DNA from: Marivivens niveibacter | GTDB taxonomy: Bacteria > Pseudomonadota > Alphaproteobacteria > Rhodobacterales > Rhodobacteraceae | Length of the DNA: 64,000 bases | Direction: 5' to 3' | Assembly (NCBI RefSeq): GCF_002150005.2 | Contig: NZ_MSPP01000001.1 | Span: 992,001-1,056,000 of the forward strand | In this document: positions 46,538-55,374 of the stretch, one piece after another | Layout of the letters: the number at the start of each line of letters is the position of its first letter | Numbering within the stretch: the first letter of the stretch is position 1 | Translations under genes and position numbers: made by a program | The notes under the pieces: generated by a model | Seen by the model: the letters and a program-made list of their open reading frames with translations, nothing else | Told to the model about the DNA's origin: nothing | Database searches by the model: none

Positions 46538-47178
46538 CTGTCTTCGAATTCCTTGTTCAGGCCACGCACAAATTCGGTCAGTTGTGGCTGACGCGATGCG
46601 CGGGCGCGTTCTGCGGTCAGAATAGTCTTAAGCTCTTCTTCGGCTTTGTCCAAATCGCGATTGACGATGACATAGTCATATTCGGCCCAATGGCTGATTT
46701 CATTTCGGCTTTGTGACATGCGTTTTTCGATAACTTCATCGCTATCTTGCGCACGCCCACGTAGACGCGATTCCAAATCAGCGATGGAGGGCGGCAGGAT
46801 GAAAATCGAAACGACGTCTTGGGCCAGTTTAGACCGACGGATTTGCTGACCGCCCTGCCAGTCGATATCGAAAATCGTATCGCGGCCTTCGGCGATGGCT
46901 TCGTCAATCGGGCCTTGCGGGCTGCCATAATAGTTCCCGAAAACCTCGGCATGTTCCAACATACCTCCATCTGCGATCAGTTTTTCAAATTCTTCGTGGG
47001 ATTTGAAATAGTAATCAACGCCATCCACCTCGCCCGGGCGTGGCTGGCGCGTTGTCGCGGACACGGAAAATTTCAGCGACGGGTCCCATGCCATCAGACG
47101 TTTGGCCAATGACGATTTACCTGCGCCAGACGGCGACGAAAGAATAATCAGCAGGCCACGGCGGCGCATTTCGGTCAT
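46534..47178 (-). CDS. gmk: Guanylate kinase
   Basis: Phosphorylates GMP to GDP. The 214-residue protein has the P-loop [11 protein letters not shown] and the GMP-binding stretch [17 protein letters not shown]. It begins 3 nt after yicC, a conserved pairing in many proteobacteria. Confidence 0.96.
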   Translation of the reverse strand: MTEMRRRGLLIILSSPSGAGKSSLAKRLMAWDPSLKFSVSATTRQPRPGEVDGVDYYFKSHEEFEKLIADGGMLEHAEVFGNYYGSPQGPIDEAIAEGRDTIFDIDWQGGQQIRRSKLAQDVVSIFILPPSIADLESRLRGRAQDSDEVIEKRMSQSRNEISHWAEYDYVIVNRDLDKAEEELKTILTAERARASRQPQLTEFVRGLNKEFEDR

Positions 47179-47181
47179 GGT

Positions 47182-48075
47182 TTACTCCACATTCTGGATT
47201 TGTTCGCGCATCTGTTCGATCGCGGCCTTAAGGTCTAGACCAACAGCCGTCAATTCGCGGAACTGCGATTTGGAACACAAAGTGTTTGCCTCGCGGTTAA
47301 ATTCTTGGGCCAGAAAATCCAGTTTCCGCCCCGAAGGCGCAAGATCGTTCACCAGCAATCGCGCTGCGTCCACATGGGCACGCAATCGATCAATTTCTTC
47401 GGTGACGTCTTGTTTAACCGCAATCAATGCAAGTTCTTGAGCCAGCCGGTCGGGATCCACCGCGTCGACGTCCGACATAACACGGGACAAAGCAGATTTT
47501 AGCGATGCCGCCATATGCGGCTGCCGTTCATCCGCCGTCTTTGCGGCCTGATCAACCAGCGCCTCAATAGTCGACAACTGATCTGTTAGAACGGAATGCA
47601 GCGCCGTACCTTCTGTTTTGCGCATCTGCGCAAAATCATTCAGCAGACCGTCCAATTCATGCGTCAATGCGGCGATGATCTTATCCGTATCCTCTGCTTT
47701 ATCTTGGCGCGGAACCATGACGCCTTTGACATTCAAAAAATCCAGCGCTGTAGGCGGCGAAATTTGAATGCCGGCGGCTTCGGCTTGCGCACGCGCGACC
47801 GCACTGGCGGCAATAACGCGGGCCAACATATCCTGATCGACCTCAACCGCGCCTTGAGTATTGTCCGCTGTCATCCGCAACGTCAGCGATATATTTCCCC
47901 GCGCACAGGTTTTCGCGATCCGCTGGCGAATAATCTGTTCCAACGCGGAAAACCCGTCAGGAACACGAACACGGACATCAATACCGCGCGCGTTCACGCT
48001 GCGGATATCCCAAACCCAATTCGCACCATCAATCTGGCTGGTACGGCTGGCAAAAGCGGTCATCGACTGGATCAA
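47182..48075 (-). CDS. yicC: YicC-family endoribonuclease
   Basis: A 297-residue member of the YicC family, which act as RNases affecting small-RNA and mRNA turnover. Conserved parts are MTAFAS at the start, the WDIRSVNARGIDVRVR segment and the C-terminal RSQ-like KSQFRELTAVGLDLKAAIEQ. I chose the TTG at 48075 (GGAGGA 7 nt upstream, product MIQSMTAFAS), because it matches family N-termini better than the ATG at 48090. Confidence 0.9.
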   Translation of the reverse strand: MIQSMTAFASRTSQIDGANWVWDIRSVNARGIDVRVRVPDGFSALEQIIRQRIAKTCARGNISLTLRMTADNTQGAVEVDQDMLARVIAASAVARAQAEAAGIQISPPTALDFLNVKGVMVPRQDKAEDTDKIIAALTHELDGLLNDFAQMRKTEGTALHSVLTDQLSTIEALVDQAAKTADERQPHMAASLKSALSRVMSDVDAVDPDRLAQELALIAVKQDVTEEIDRLRAHVDAARLLVNDLAPSGRKLDFLAQEFNREANTLCSKSQFRELTAVGLDLKAAIEQMREQIQNVE

Positions 48076-48224
48076 GTATCGGTCCTCCATCTGCCATGGT
48101 GATTAAGCGTATATGCCAAACGTATCAAGGCTTTGGCATTAACCCTTTAACCAGTTCATCATTTGCTAACTGATCTGTACGACCAGTTAAGTTAAATTGG
48201 CGGTAGTTTATGATGGAGACGGTT

Positions 48225-48821
48225 ATGGATGTCATTCATTTCGATCAGATCAACACCAGTCACGATGTCATTGCAGATATCGAGGCATATTGGAACGATA
48301 TGCGCGGTCTAGGCGGACTGCCTAATCGGGCGACATTTGATCCAGCACGTTTGGACGTTGCATTACCATATTCGTTTATTTTGGAACGCGTTACCAAAGG
48401 CGCGGCGCGATTTCGGGTCAGCGGCCAAAAAGTGAACGAAATGATGCTGATGGAAACACGCGGCATGCCGTTGTCGTGCTTTTTCCACAATGATAGCCGC
48501 GCGGAACTCGCCCAGATCATCAATGACTGTTTTGATGGCCCAGCGATCAAACGTCTGACGTTATTCGCGAACCGCGGGCCAGCGGCAAAAATTCACGGCA
48601 AGATGATTTTGCTGCCTTTGGCGGGTCATAATGGGTTACCGACCCGCGTTATGGGCGCAATGATTACTGATACGCCACCTTACGTGCGCAGCCCAAAATT
48701 TCATATTGCAGACCATCGCGCTCAAACTGTTGATCGCGTTGTCTGGACCAATGATGCGCCCATAAAAACAAAAGGGCCGGCACAACGGCCAGCCCTTCGT
48801 TTAATTATCAACAACAGCTAA
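48225..48821 (+). CDS. PAS-domain protein (PAS_5-like)
   Basis: A 198-residue protein of the PAS_5-like group widespread in alphaproteobacteria; role unknown. The body (residues 15-165, with LPYSFILERV and RFRVSGQKVNEMM) fits a single PAS domain. The ATG at 48225 has GGAGA 6 nt upstream; two ATGs at 48210 and 48213 are weaker. The last 20 codons run through the terminator of the convergent aroG gene, so the C-terminal tail (TKGPAQRPALRL) is encoded by a hairpin and is probably not conserved. Confidence 0.78.
   Translation: MDVIHFDQINTSHDVIADIEAYWNDMRGLGGLPNRATFDPARLDVALPYSFILERVTKGAARFRVSGQKVNEMMLMETRGMPLSCFFHNDSRAELAQIINDCFDGPAIKRLTLFANRGPAAKIHGKMILLPLAGHNGLPTRVMGAMITDTPPYVRSPKFHIADHRAQTVDRVVWTNDAPIKTKGPAQRPALRLIINNS
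48763..48797 (-). terminator. aroG terminator inside the PAS gene
   Basis: On the minus strand, AAGGGCTGGC and GCCGGCCCTT form a 10-bp stem (one T-G wobble) with loop CGTTGT, followed by TTTGTTTTTA. It lies 25 nt after the aroG stop and within the 3' end of the plus-strand PAS gene. Confidence 0.88.
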
Positions 48822-50192
48822 TTAGCCGTTTGCAACGTTCGCCAGTTTTTCGCGACGCGCCGACAGCTCTTCGGCAACCAAGAACGCCAGTTCAAGCGAT
48901 TGCGACGCATTCAAACGTGGGTCGCAAGCGGTGTGGTAACGGCTGGACAGGTCTTCGTCTGTCACAGCGCGTACGCCGCCGGTGCATTCGGTCACGTCTT
49001 TGCCGGTCATTTCGAAATGCACGCCGCCTGGTACGGAACCTTCGGCGTTGTGAACAGCAAAGAATTCACGCACTTCGCGCAGAACGCTATCGAACGGACG
49101 GGTTTTGTAGCCCGAGGTCGATTTGATCGTGTTGCCGTGCATTGGGTCACAGGTCCACGTCACGTTTGCGCCTTCTTCCTGAACAGCTTTGATCAGGCGT
49201 GGCAGGTGTTCACCTACGCTGCCCGCACCGAAGCGTGCGATCAGGGTCAAACGACCCTCTTCGTTGTTCGGGTTCAGCGACTGCATCAGCGATTTCAGGT
49301 GGCCAGAGGTCATCGAAGGACCACATTTCAGACCGATCGGGTTGATCACGCCTTTGCAGAATTCGACGTGCGCGCCATCAGGCTGACGGGTACGGTCGCC
49401 GATCCAGATCATGTGACCCGAACCTGCCAGCCATTTGCCCGAGGTCGAATCCATGCGGCACAGTGCTTCTTCGTATTCGAGCAGCAGCGCTTCGTGGCTG
49501 GTGTAGAAATCAACGGTCTGCATTGCGTGCGCAGCTTCGTCACGCATGCCTGCTGCGTTCATGAAATCCAACGTGTCGCTGATGCGGTTGGCCAGTTCGC
49601 GGTAACGTTCTGCCTCTGGGCTTTCTACGAAACCCAAAGTCCACGAATGAACCTTGTGCAGATCAGCGTAACCACCGGTCGAAAACGCACGCAGCAGGTT
49701 CAGTGTCGCAGCTGCCTGAGTGTACGCCTGAAGCATACGGTCAGGATCAGGAATGCGATCCTCTGGCGTGAAATCGAAACCGTTGATGATGTCACCACGG
49801 TAGCTGGGCAGTTCAACGCCGTTCACGGTTTCGGTTGGTGCCGAACGTGGTTTCGCCATCTGGCCAGCCATCCGCCCAACTTTGACCACAGGCACTTTGG
49901 CACCGTAAGTCAGCACCATAGCCATCTGCAGCATAACTTTGAACGTGTCGCGGATGTTGTCCGCGCTGAATTCGCCAAAGCTCTCTGCGCAGTCACCACC
50001 CTGAAGCAAGAACGCTTCGCCACGCGAAACAGCCGCCAGTTTTGCCTTTAGCTTGCGGGCTTCGCCAGCAAAGACCAAGGGCGGATAGCTGGACAGCTTC
50101 GCTTCTACAGCGTTCAGCTTTGCCCCATCCGTATAGTCGGGCATCTGAACTCGGGGCTTTTGGCGCCAGTCAGATTTTTGCCACTCGGTCAT
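48822..50192 (-). CDS. aroG: Class II 3-deoxy-7-phosphoheptulonate synthase
   Basis: First enzyme of the shikimate pathway, joining phosphoenolpyruvate and erythrose 4-phosphate. The 456-residue length and motifs [19 protein letters not shown] and CDPMHGNT identify the plant-like class II type rather than AroF/G/H of E. coli. It stands alone with its own terminator. Codon use suggests high expression. Confidence 0.95.
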   Translation of the reverse strand: MTEWQKSDWRQKPRVQMPDYTDGAKLNAVEAKLSSYPPLVFAGEARKLKAKLAAVSRGEAFLLQGGDCAESFGEFSADNIRDTFKVMLQMAMVLTYGAKVPVVKVGRMAGQMAKPRSAPTETVNGVELPSYRGDIINGFDFTPEDRIPDPDRMLQAYTQAAATLNLLRAFSTGGYADLHKVHSWTLGFVESPEAERYRELANRISDTLDFMNAAGMRDEAAHAMQTVDFYTSHEALLLEYEEALCRMDSTSGKWLAGSGHMIWIGDRTRQPDGAHVEFCKGVINPIGLKCGPSMTSGHLKSLMQSLNPNNEEGRLTLIARFGAGSVGEHLPRLIKAVQEEGANVTWTCDPMHGNTIKSTSGYKTRPFDSVLREVREFFAVHNAEGSVPGGVHFEMTGKDVTECTGGVRAVTDEDLSSRYHTACDPRLNASQSLELAFLVAEELSARREKLANVANG

Positions 50193-50420
50193 TGTCTTGC
50201 TCCGTAAAAATGTCTCTTTTTTAGCGATCCGCGATAATCGATTTTAGCGGTATCAGTGGCCGTTTATATATTTTGCCTCGATTGGGGCAATGCAAAAACG
50301 GTTTTTGCCTAAACTTAGGGCGTTCGGTGAAACCTATAGCAATTTCTTTAAACATCCCCTCTTGCGTCATTTTGAAAAAAAATGTTCAGGTCGCTCATTC
50401 ACCGAAGCGATGAGGCCACG

Positions 50421-51416
50421 ATGGAAAGCGACATTCAAATCGTCGACGTAGAAACAACCGGCAAAGCCCGGCGGTTTGTCTTTGTTCTGTTGGAAAATTT
50501 TACCCTTTTGTCTTTCGCTGGTGCGGTGGAATGCCTTCGCATTGCAAACCGTATGTCGGGCAAAAAGCTGTATGATTGGGCAACAGCAGGTGATGGCGGC
50601 GAATTTGTTACCTGTTCCAATGGAACAGAATTCAAACTGAACATGGATTTAACTGACTTGGGCCGCGATGACACACTATTGCTGTGCGGCGGTGTCGATG
50701 TTCAAAAATCCACGACGAAACGCGTGCTGAATTGGCTCCGCAAAGAATCACGTCGCGGCGTTACCATTGGCGGACTATGCACCGCGAGTTACGCGCTGGC
50801 CAAAGCAGGCCTACTAGACGGTAAACGCGCCACGATTCACTGGGAAAACCAAGATAGCTTTGCCGAAGATTTCGAAGAAGTTTTGCTGACCAAATCGGTT
50901 TTCGTGGTCGACGGTAACGTTATGACCGCAGCTGGCGGCACGTCGTCGTTAGATTTGATGCTAAAGCTGATCGCGGATGATCACGGCGAAGAATTGGCGA
51001 ATGCTGTCGCGGATCAGCTGATTTATTCGTCCATTCGTACGGATCGTGACACGCAGCGCCTATCGATCCCAAGCCGTATCGGTGTCCGCCACCCCAAACT
51101 GTCCAGCGTCATTCAGATGATGGAAAAGAACATCGAAGAACCGATTAGCCCCGCCACGCTGGCCAAAGATGTGGGCATGTCGACACGTCAGTTGGAACGC
51201 CTGTTCCGCCGTTACCTCGCGCGGTCGCCAAAGCGGTACTACATGGAGCTGCGCCTCCAAAAAGCGCGCAACCTGTTGATGCAGACAGACATGAGCGTGA
51301 TTAACGTCGCGTTGGCCTGCGGTTTCACGTCGCCGTCGCATTTTTCCAAATGCTATCGTGCGCATTATGAAACGACACCGTATCGCGAACGTGGCGCACA
51401 CGGCCGCAAAGAATAA
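50421..51416 (+). CDS. GlxA-family AraC-type transcriptional regulator
   Basis: A 331-residue regulator with an N-terminal DJ-1/PfpI-like domain (about 15-195; GLCTASYALAKAGLL holds the nucleophile-elbow Cys position) and a C-terminal double helix-turn-helix of the AraC family (about 225-325, ending FTSPSHFSKCYRAHYETTP). Relatives such as GbdR, CdhR and ArgR-like proteins regulate betaine, carnitine and arginine use. The ATG at 50421 follows GAGG. The target is unknown; the next gene cluster is an amino-acid ABC transporter, but a terminator separates them. Confidence 0.87.
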   Translation: MESDIQIVDVETTGKARRFVFVLLENFTLLSFAGAVECLRIANRMSGKKLYDWATAGDGGEFVTCSNGTEFKLNMDLTDLGRDDTLLLCGGVDVQKSTTKRVLNWLRKESRRGVTIGGLCTASYALAKAGLLDGKRATIHWENQDSFAEDFEEVLLTKSVFVVDGNVMTAAGGTSSLDLMLKLIADDHGEELANAVADQLIYSSIRTDRDTQRLSIPSRIGVRHPKLSSVIQMMEKNIEEPISPATLAKDVGMSTRQLERLFRRYLARSPKRYYMELRLQKARNLLMQTDMSVINVALACGFTSPSHFSKCYRAHYETTPYRERGAHGRKE

Positions 51417-51476
51417 TGTCGCTTTCACACGCTGAACTGCCGTTTTCCATGACTCCTCAGTGTGTTCAGTGTTTTG

Positions 51477-51507
51477 GCCTGCAAAATTTACCTTTTGCGG
51501 GCTTTTT
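51477..51507 (+). terminator. Intrinsic terminator after the GlxA-type gene
   Basis: GCCTGCAAAA/TTTTGCGGGC, 10 bp with one T-G wobble and a 6-nt loop, followed by T5. Confidence 0.9.
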
Positions 51508-51589
51508 ACTTGCGATTGACCGCTTCACTTTTCCAAAAGGTCAACTTAGCGTGTAGGCAGGATAACAACATCCGATAGGGAGTCTAAAA

Positions 51590-52780
51590 ATGAAAAAACT
51601 TCTTCTGGCCACTGCGGCCACCGCTCTGGTTGCTGGTGCAGCCTCCGCCGAAGGTCACGGGTCCGAAGTTAAGCTGGGCGTGATTCTGGGCTTTACCGGC
51701 CCGATTGAATCGCTGACCCCAGACATGGCAGCTGGCGCTGAACTGGCAATGTCCGAAGTCACCGAAGCAGGCAACCTGCTGGGCGGCATGGCTGTTACAC
51801 CAGTTCGCAAGGACTCGACCTGTGTTGACGCAGCTGCTGCAACAACCGCAGCCGAAGAACTGATCGCCGAAGGCGTTGCAGGTATCTTTGGCGCTGACTG
51901 TTCGGGCGTGACCGGCGCAATCCTGTCGAACGTTGCTGTGCCAAACGGCATGGTCATGGTTTCGCCATCCGCGACGTCGCCAGGTCTGTCGACCGTCGAA
52001 GATAACGGCCTGTTCTTCCGCACCGCACCATCGGACGCACGTCAGGGCGTTGTCATGGCCGAGCTGCTTATGTCCCAAGGCGTTGAGTCGGTTGCTGTGA
52101 CCTACATCAACTCTGACTACGGTAAGGGTCTGGCTGACGCATTCGAAGCTGCCTACACCGAAATCGGCGGCACCGTGACCATTTCTGCTTCGCACGAAGT
52201 TGGTAAAGGCGATTACTCGGCTGAAGTTGCAGCTCTTTCCGGTGCAGGCGGCGACCGTCTGGTTGTTGCAGGCTACGTTGACCAAGGCGGCGGCGACATC
52301 GTTCGCGCAGCACTGGACGCTGGCGCATTCGACACCTTCCATTTCCCAGACGGCATGATCGGTGACGCACTGGGCGGTACGTTTGGTGACGAAATCGACG
52401 GATCGTTCGGTCAGGCACCAGGTTCGGACAACCCAGGCTACGGCGAATTCGTCATGCTGGCTGGCGACGCATTCAACGGTGAAGGCACCTATGCATCGGA
52501 ATCCTACGACGCTGCAGCTCTGATCATGTTGGCAATGCAGGCCGCTGGTTCGACCGATCCAAACGTCTACAAAGAATTCGTAGAAGCCGTTGCAAACGCA
52601 CCAGGTGAGCCAATCATGCCAGGCGAACTGGGCAAAGCGCTGGATATTCTGGCCGAAGGCGGCGACGTCGATCTGGTTGGCGCAACTGGCGTTGAACTGG
52701 TGAACGGCGGCGAAGCTGCTGGTTCGTACCGCGTAATCGAAATGTCGGGTGGCGAAATGGTCACCGTCGAATATCGCTAA
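51590..52780 (+). CDS. livJ: Branched-chain amino-acid ABC transporter binding protein
   Basis: A 396-residue periplasmic receptor of the LivJ type with signal peptide MKKLLLATAATALVAGAASA. The mature part begins EGHGSEVKLGVILGFTG, typical of Leu/Ile/Val-binding proteins, though many such proteins bind other amino acids, urea or amides. It is first in livJGFHM. AGGGAG precedes the ATG. A TTGACC/GGTCAA inverted repeat (51516-51544) lies upstream and could be an operator. Confidence 0.88.
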   Translation: MKKLLLATAATALVAGAASAEGHGSEVKLGVILGFTGPIESLTPDMAAGAELAMSEVTEAGNLLGGMAVTPVRKDSTCVDAAAATTAAEELIAEGVAGIFGADCSGVTGAILSNVAVPNGMVMVSPSATSPGLSTVEDNGLFFRTAPSDARQGVVMAELLMSQGVESVAVTYINSDYGKGLADAFEAAYTEIGGTVTISASHEVGKGDYSAEVAALSGAGGDRLVVAGYVDQGGGDIVRAALDAGAFDTFHFPDGMIGDALGGTFGDEIDGSFGQAPGSDNPGYGEFVMLAGDAFNGEGTYASESYDAAALIMLAMQAAGSTDPNVYKEFVEAVANAPGEPIMPGELGKALDILAEGGDVDLVGATGVELVNGGEAAGSYRVIEMSGGEMVTVEYR

Positions 52781-52800
52781 TCGTCCGTAGGGATGATTTC

Positions 52801-52831
52801 ACGGCGCGGGGGCAAACCTCCGCGCCGTTTT
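52801..52831 (+). terminator. Strong hairpin between livJ and livG
   Basis: A 12-bp stem ACGGCGCGGGGG/CCTCCGCGCCGT with a CAAA loop and T4 tail. It sits 20 nt past the livJ stop and should reduce read-through, giving more binding protein than transporter. Confidence 0.88.
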
Positions 52832-52869
52832 CCATAAGATGAACGCGTAAAGCGTCGCTGGGGATTGAA

Positions 52870-53652
52870 ATGATTGTCGTAGACAACCTCCATAAACATT
52901 TTGGCGGCTTCCACGCTGTGGACGGTGCCAGCCTAGAGATCGAGAAGGGATCGATCACTGGGTTAATTGGGCCTAACGGCGCAGGAAAAACCACTCTTTT
53001 CAACGTGATAGCAGGCGTACTTGAACCAACATCTGGTCGCGTCACGATGGATGGCGAAGACATCACCGGCCTGCCGCCGCATGAACTGTTCGGCAAAGGA
53101 TTGCTTCGCACGTTCCAGATCGCACATGAATTCCATTCGATGACATGCCGCGAAAACCTGATGATGGTGCCAGCAGGTCAATCAGGCGAAAGCCTGTGGA
53201 ACACATGGTTCGGCCGCAAACGTATCGCTGACGAAGAACGCGCGTTGCGTGCCAAAGCGGACGAAGTTCTGGAATTCCTGACGATCAGCCATCTGGCGGA
53301 CGAAAAAGCAGGCAACCTGTCTGGCGGTCAGAAAAAGCTACTGGAACTGGGTCGCACCATGATGGTCGACGCCAAGATCGTGTTCTTGGACGAGGTCGGT
53401 GCTGGCGTGAACCGTACCCTTCTGATGACCATCGGCGACGCGATCCTGCAGCTGAACAAAGAACGCGGATACACCTTCGTCGTTATCGAACACGATATGG
53501 ATTTCATCGGCAAAATCTGTGGCCCCGTCATTTGTATGGCCGAGGGCAAGGTTCTGGCCGAAGGTAGCCTGGCTGAAATCAAAGCCAACGAACAGGTGAT
53601 CGAGGCCTATCTAGGCACTGGCCTAAAGAACAAAGACAAGGTGGGCGCATGA
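52870..53652 (+). CDS. livG: Branched-chain amino-acid ABC transporter ATPase LivG
   Basis: A 260-residue ATPase with Walker A GPNGAGKTT, signature LSGGQKKLLELGR, Walker B IVFLDEVGAGVN and the C-terminal LivG extension. In the LivG family Walker B is usually followed by PxAG; here DEVGAGVN is a small departure. It overlaps livF by 4 nt (ATGA). Confidence 0.93.
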   Translation: MIVVDNLHKHFGGFHAVDGASLEIEKGSITGLIGPNGAGKTTLFNVIAGVLEPTSGRVTMDGEDITGLPPHELFGKGLLRTFQIAHEFHSMTCRENLMMVPAGQSGESLWNTWFGRKRIADEERALRAKADEVLEFLTISHLADEKAGNLSGGQKKLLELGRTMMVDAKIVFLDEVGAGVNRTLLMTIGDAILQLNKERGYTFVVIEHDMDFIGKICGPVICMAEGKVLAEGSLAEIKANEQVIEAYLGTGLKNKDKVGA

Positions 53653-54362
53653 CCGAACCTTTCCTGATCGGGGATAATATGACCGGCGGTTACGGCCGCG
53701 GCCCCGACATCCTGCATAACTGTACCATCGCCGTGAACCCCGGCGAAATCGCTGTGATCGTCGGCCCGAATGGCGCCGGTAAATCGACCGCGATGAAAGC
53801 GACCTTTGGCATGTTGAACGTGCGGTCCGGCTCCGTCCGTTTGGACGGCGAAGACATCACCAACCTGTCCCCGCAAGAACGCGTCATCAAAGGTATGGGT
53901 TTCGTCCCCCAAGTCCGCAACATTTTCCCGTCCATGACGGTCGAGGAAAATCTGGAAATGGGCGCTTACATCCGTACCGATGATTTCCGCAGCACGATTG
54001 AACAGATCTATGACCTGTTCCCGATCCTGCGCGACAAACGCAATCAGGCCGCTGGCGAATTGTCCGGCGGTCAGCGCCAGCAGGTCGCCGTTGGCCGTGC
54101 GCTGATGACCCAGCCAAAGGTTCTGCTGTTGGATGAACCTACCGCTGGCGTATCGCCCGTTGTGATGGACGAACTGTTTGACCGCATCATCGAGGTAAGC
54201 CGCACAGGCATCCCGATCCTGATGGTTGAACAGAACGCCAAACAGGCGCTGGAAATTGCGGATCGAGCCTATGTTCTGGTGCAGGGCGCCAACGCCCACA
54301 CAGGCACCGGCAAAGAGCTATTGGCAGACCCCGAAGTCCGCCGTTCATTCTTGGGAGGTTAA
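53649..54362 (+). CDS. livF: Branched-chain amino-acid ABC transporter ATPase LivF
   Basis: A 237-residue ATPase with Walker A GPNGAGKST, signature LSGGQRQQVAVGRA, Walker B LLLDEPTAGVSP and H-loop VEQNAKQ. It partners with LivG. Its stop is one base before the livH start. Confidence 0.94.
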   Translation: MTEPFLIGDNMTGGYGRGPDILHNCTIAVNPGEIAVIVGPNGAGKSTAMKATFGMLNVRSGSVRLDGEDITNLSPQERVIKGMGFVPQVRNIFPSMTVEENLEMGAYIRTDDFRSTIEQIYDLFPILRDKRNQAAGELSGGQRQQVAVGRALMTQPKVLLLDEPTAGVSPVVMDELFDRIIEVSRTGIPILMVEQNAKQALEIADRAYVLVQGANAHTGTGKELLADPEVRRSFLGG

Positions 54363-54363
54363 G

Positions 54364-55374
54364 ATGGATTTTCTTAACGCTCTGGTGAATATCACCAACC
54401 TTTTGATCATTCCGGCAACCACCTATGGCGCGCAATTGGCGCTGGGTGCGCTGGGTGTGACGCTGATCTATTCGATCCTGCGTTTTTCGAACTTTGCCCA
54501 TGGTGACACGATGGCATTTGGTACGATTGTGACCATCGGCATCACGTCGGTTTTCCAGTCGTGGGGCATTTCGCTGGGCCCGCTGCCAACTGCGCTACTC
54601 GCACTGCCCTTTGCCGTGGTTGTGACGGCCGCGTTATTGGTCGGCACAGATTTCGCGGTGTATCGTTTTTACCGCGCTAAACGCGCTGTACCCATCATCT
54701 TTGTTATGGCGTCTTTGGGCGTCATGCTGATGATGAACGGTTTTGTCCGTTTTCTGGCTGGCGTGAAAAATATCTCTTTCGCGGATGGCGAACGCTTCAT
54801 TATCAAAGCCCGCGATTTCAAAGAGATGACAGGCCTAGCCGAACCTTTGGGCCTGCGGACAACTCAGGTTTTGACCGTCGTGGTTGCGGTGATCATCGTG
54901 GCGTGGCTGTTCTGGTTCCTGAACAAAACCCGTACGGGTAAATCCATGCGCGCGTTTTCGGACAACGAAGATCTGGCGCTGCTTTCGGGTATTAACCCTA
55001 ACCGCGTTGTGATTGTGACTTGGGTCATCGTGGCGCTACTGACCACGACCGCAGGTGTTCTGTATGGTCTGGACAAAGGCTATCAGCCATACGTCTATTT
55101 CCAACTGTTGCTGCCAACCTTTGCCGCCGCGATCGTCGGCGGTTTGGGCAACCCATTGGGCGCAATCGTCGGCGGGTTCGTCGTGTCCTTTTCCGAGGTC
55201 ATGATCACCCACGTCTGGAAAAAGGTGCTGACCTATCTGATGCCAGAAAACCTCGAACCATCGAGCCTGATGCAATTGATGTCCACCGAATATAAATTCG
55301 CCGTCAGCTTTGCGATCCTAGTTATCGTATTGCTGTTCAAACCAACCGGTCTGTTCAAGGGGCAATCGGTATGA
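54364..55374 (+). CDS. livH: Branched-chain amino-acid ABC transporter permease LivH
   Basis: A 336-residue permease with about eight membrane helices and the LivH landmarks LALGALGVTLIYSILRFSNFAHG and GGLGNPLGAIVGGFVVSF (split here for length; about residues 22-45 and 260-278). The start is the ATG at 54364 with GGGAGGT upstream; a longer reading starting at 54226 lies within livF. It overlaps livM by 4 nt. Confidence 0.93.
   Translation: MDFLNALVNITNLLIIPATTYGAQLALGALGVTLIYSILRFSNFAHGDTMAFGTIVTIGITSVFQSWGISLGPLPTALLALPFAVVVTAALLVGTDFAVYRFYRAKRAVPIIFVMASLGVMLMMNGFVRFLAGVKNISFADGERFIIKARDFKEMTGLAEPLGLRTTQVLTVVVAVIIVAWLFWFLNKTRTGKSMRAFSDNEDLALLSGINPNRVVIVTWVIVALLTTTAGVLYGLDKGYQPYVYFQLLLPTFAAAIVGGLGNPLGAIVGGFVVSFSEVMITHVWKKVLTYLMPENLEPSSLMQLMSTEYKFAVSFAILVIVLLFKPTGLFKGQSV

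Noticed and set aside
48140-48200. TTAA-rich sequence before the PAS gene as a CtrA site
   Set aside because: The TTAA pairs are spaced 4 and 1 nt apart, not the 7 nt of the CtrA box.
48900-50051. 383-codon antisense frame over aroG
   Set aside because: Same mirror effect; the minus-strand protein is an unmistakable DAHP synthase.
51584-52342. 252-codon antisense frame over livJ
   Set aside because: Shadow of a biased gene; no ribosome-binding site.
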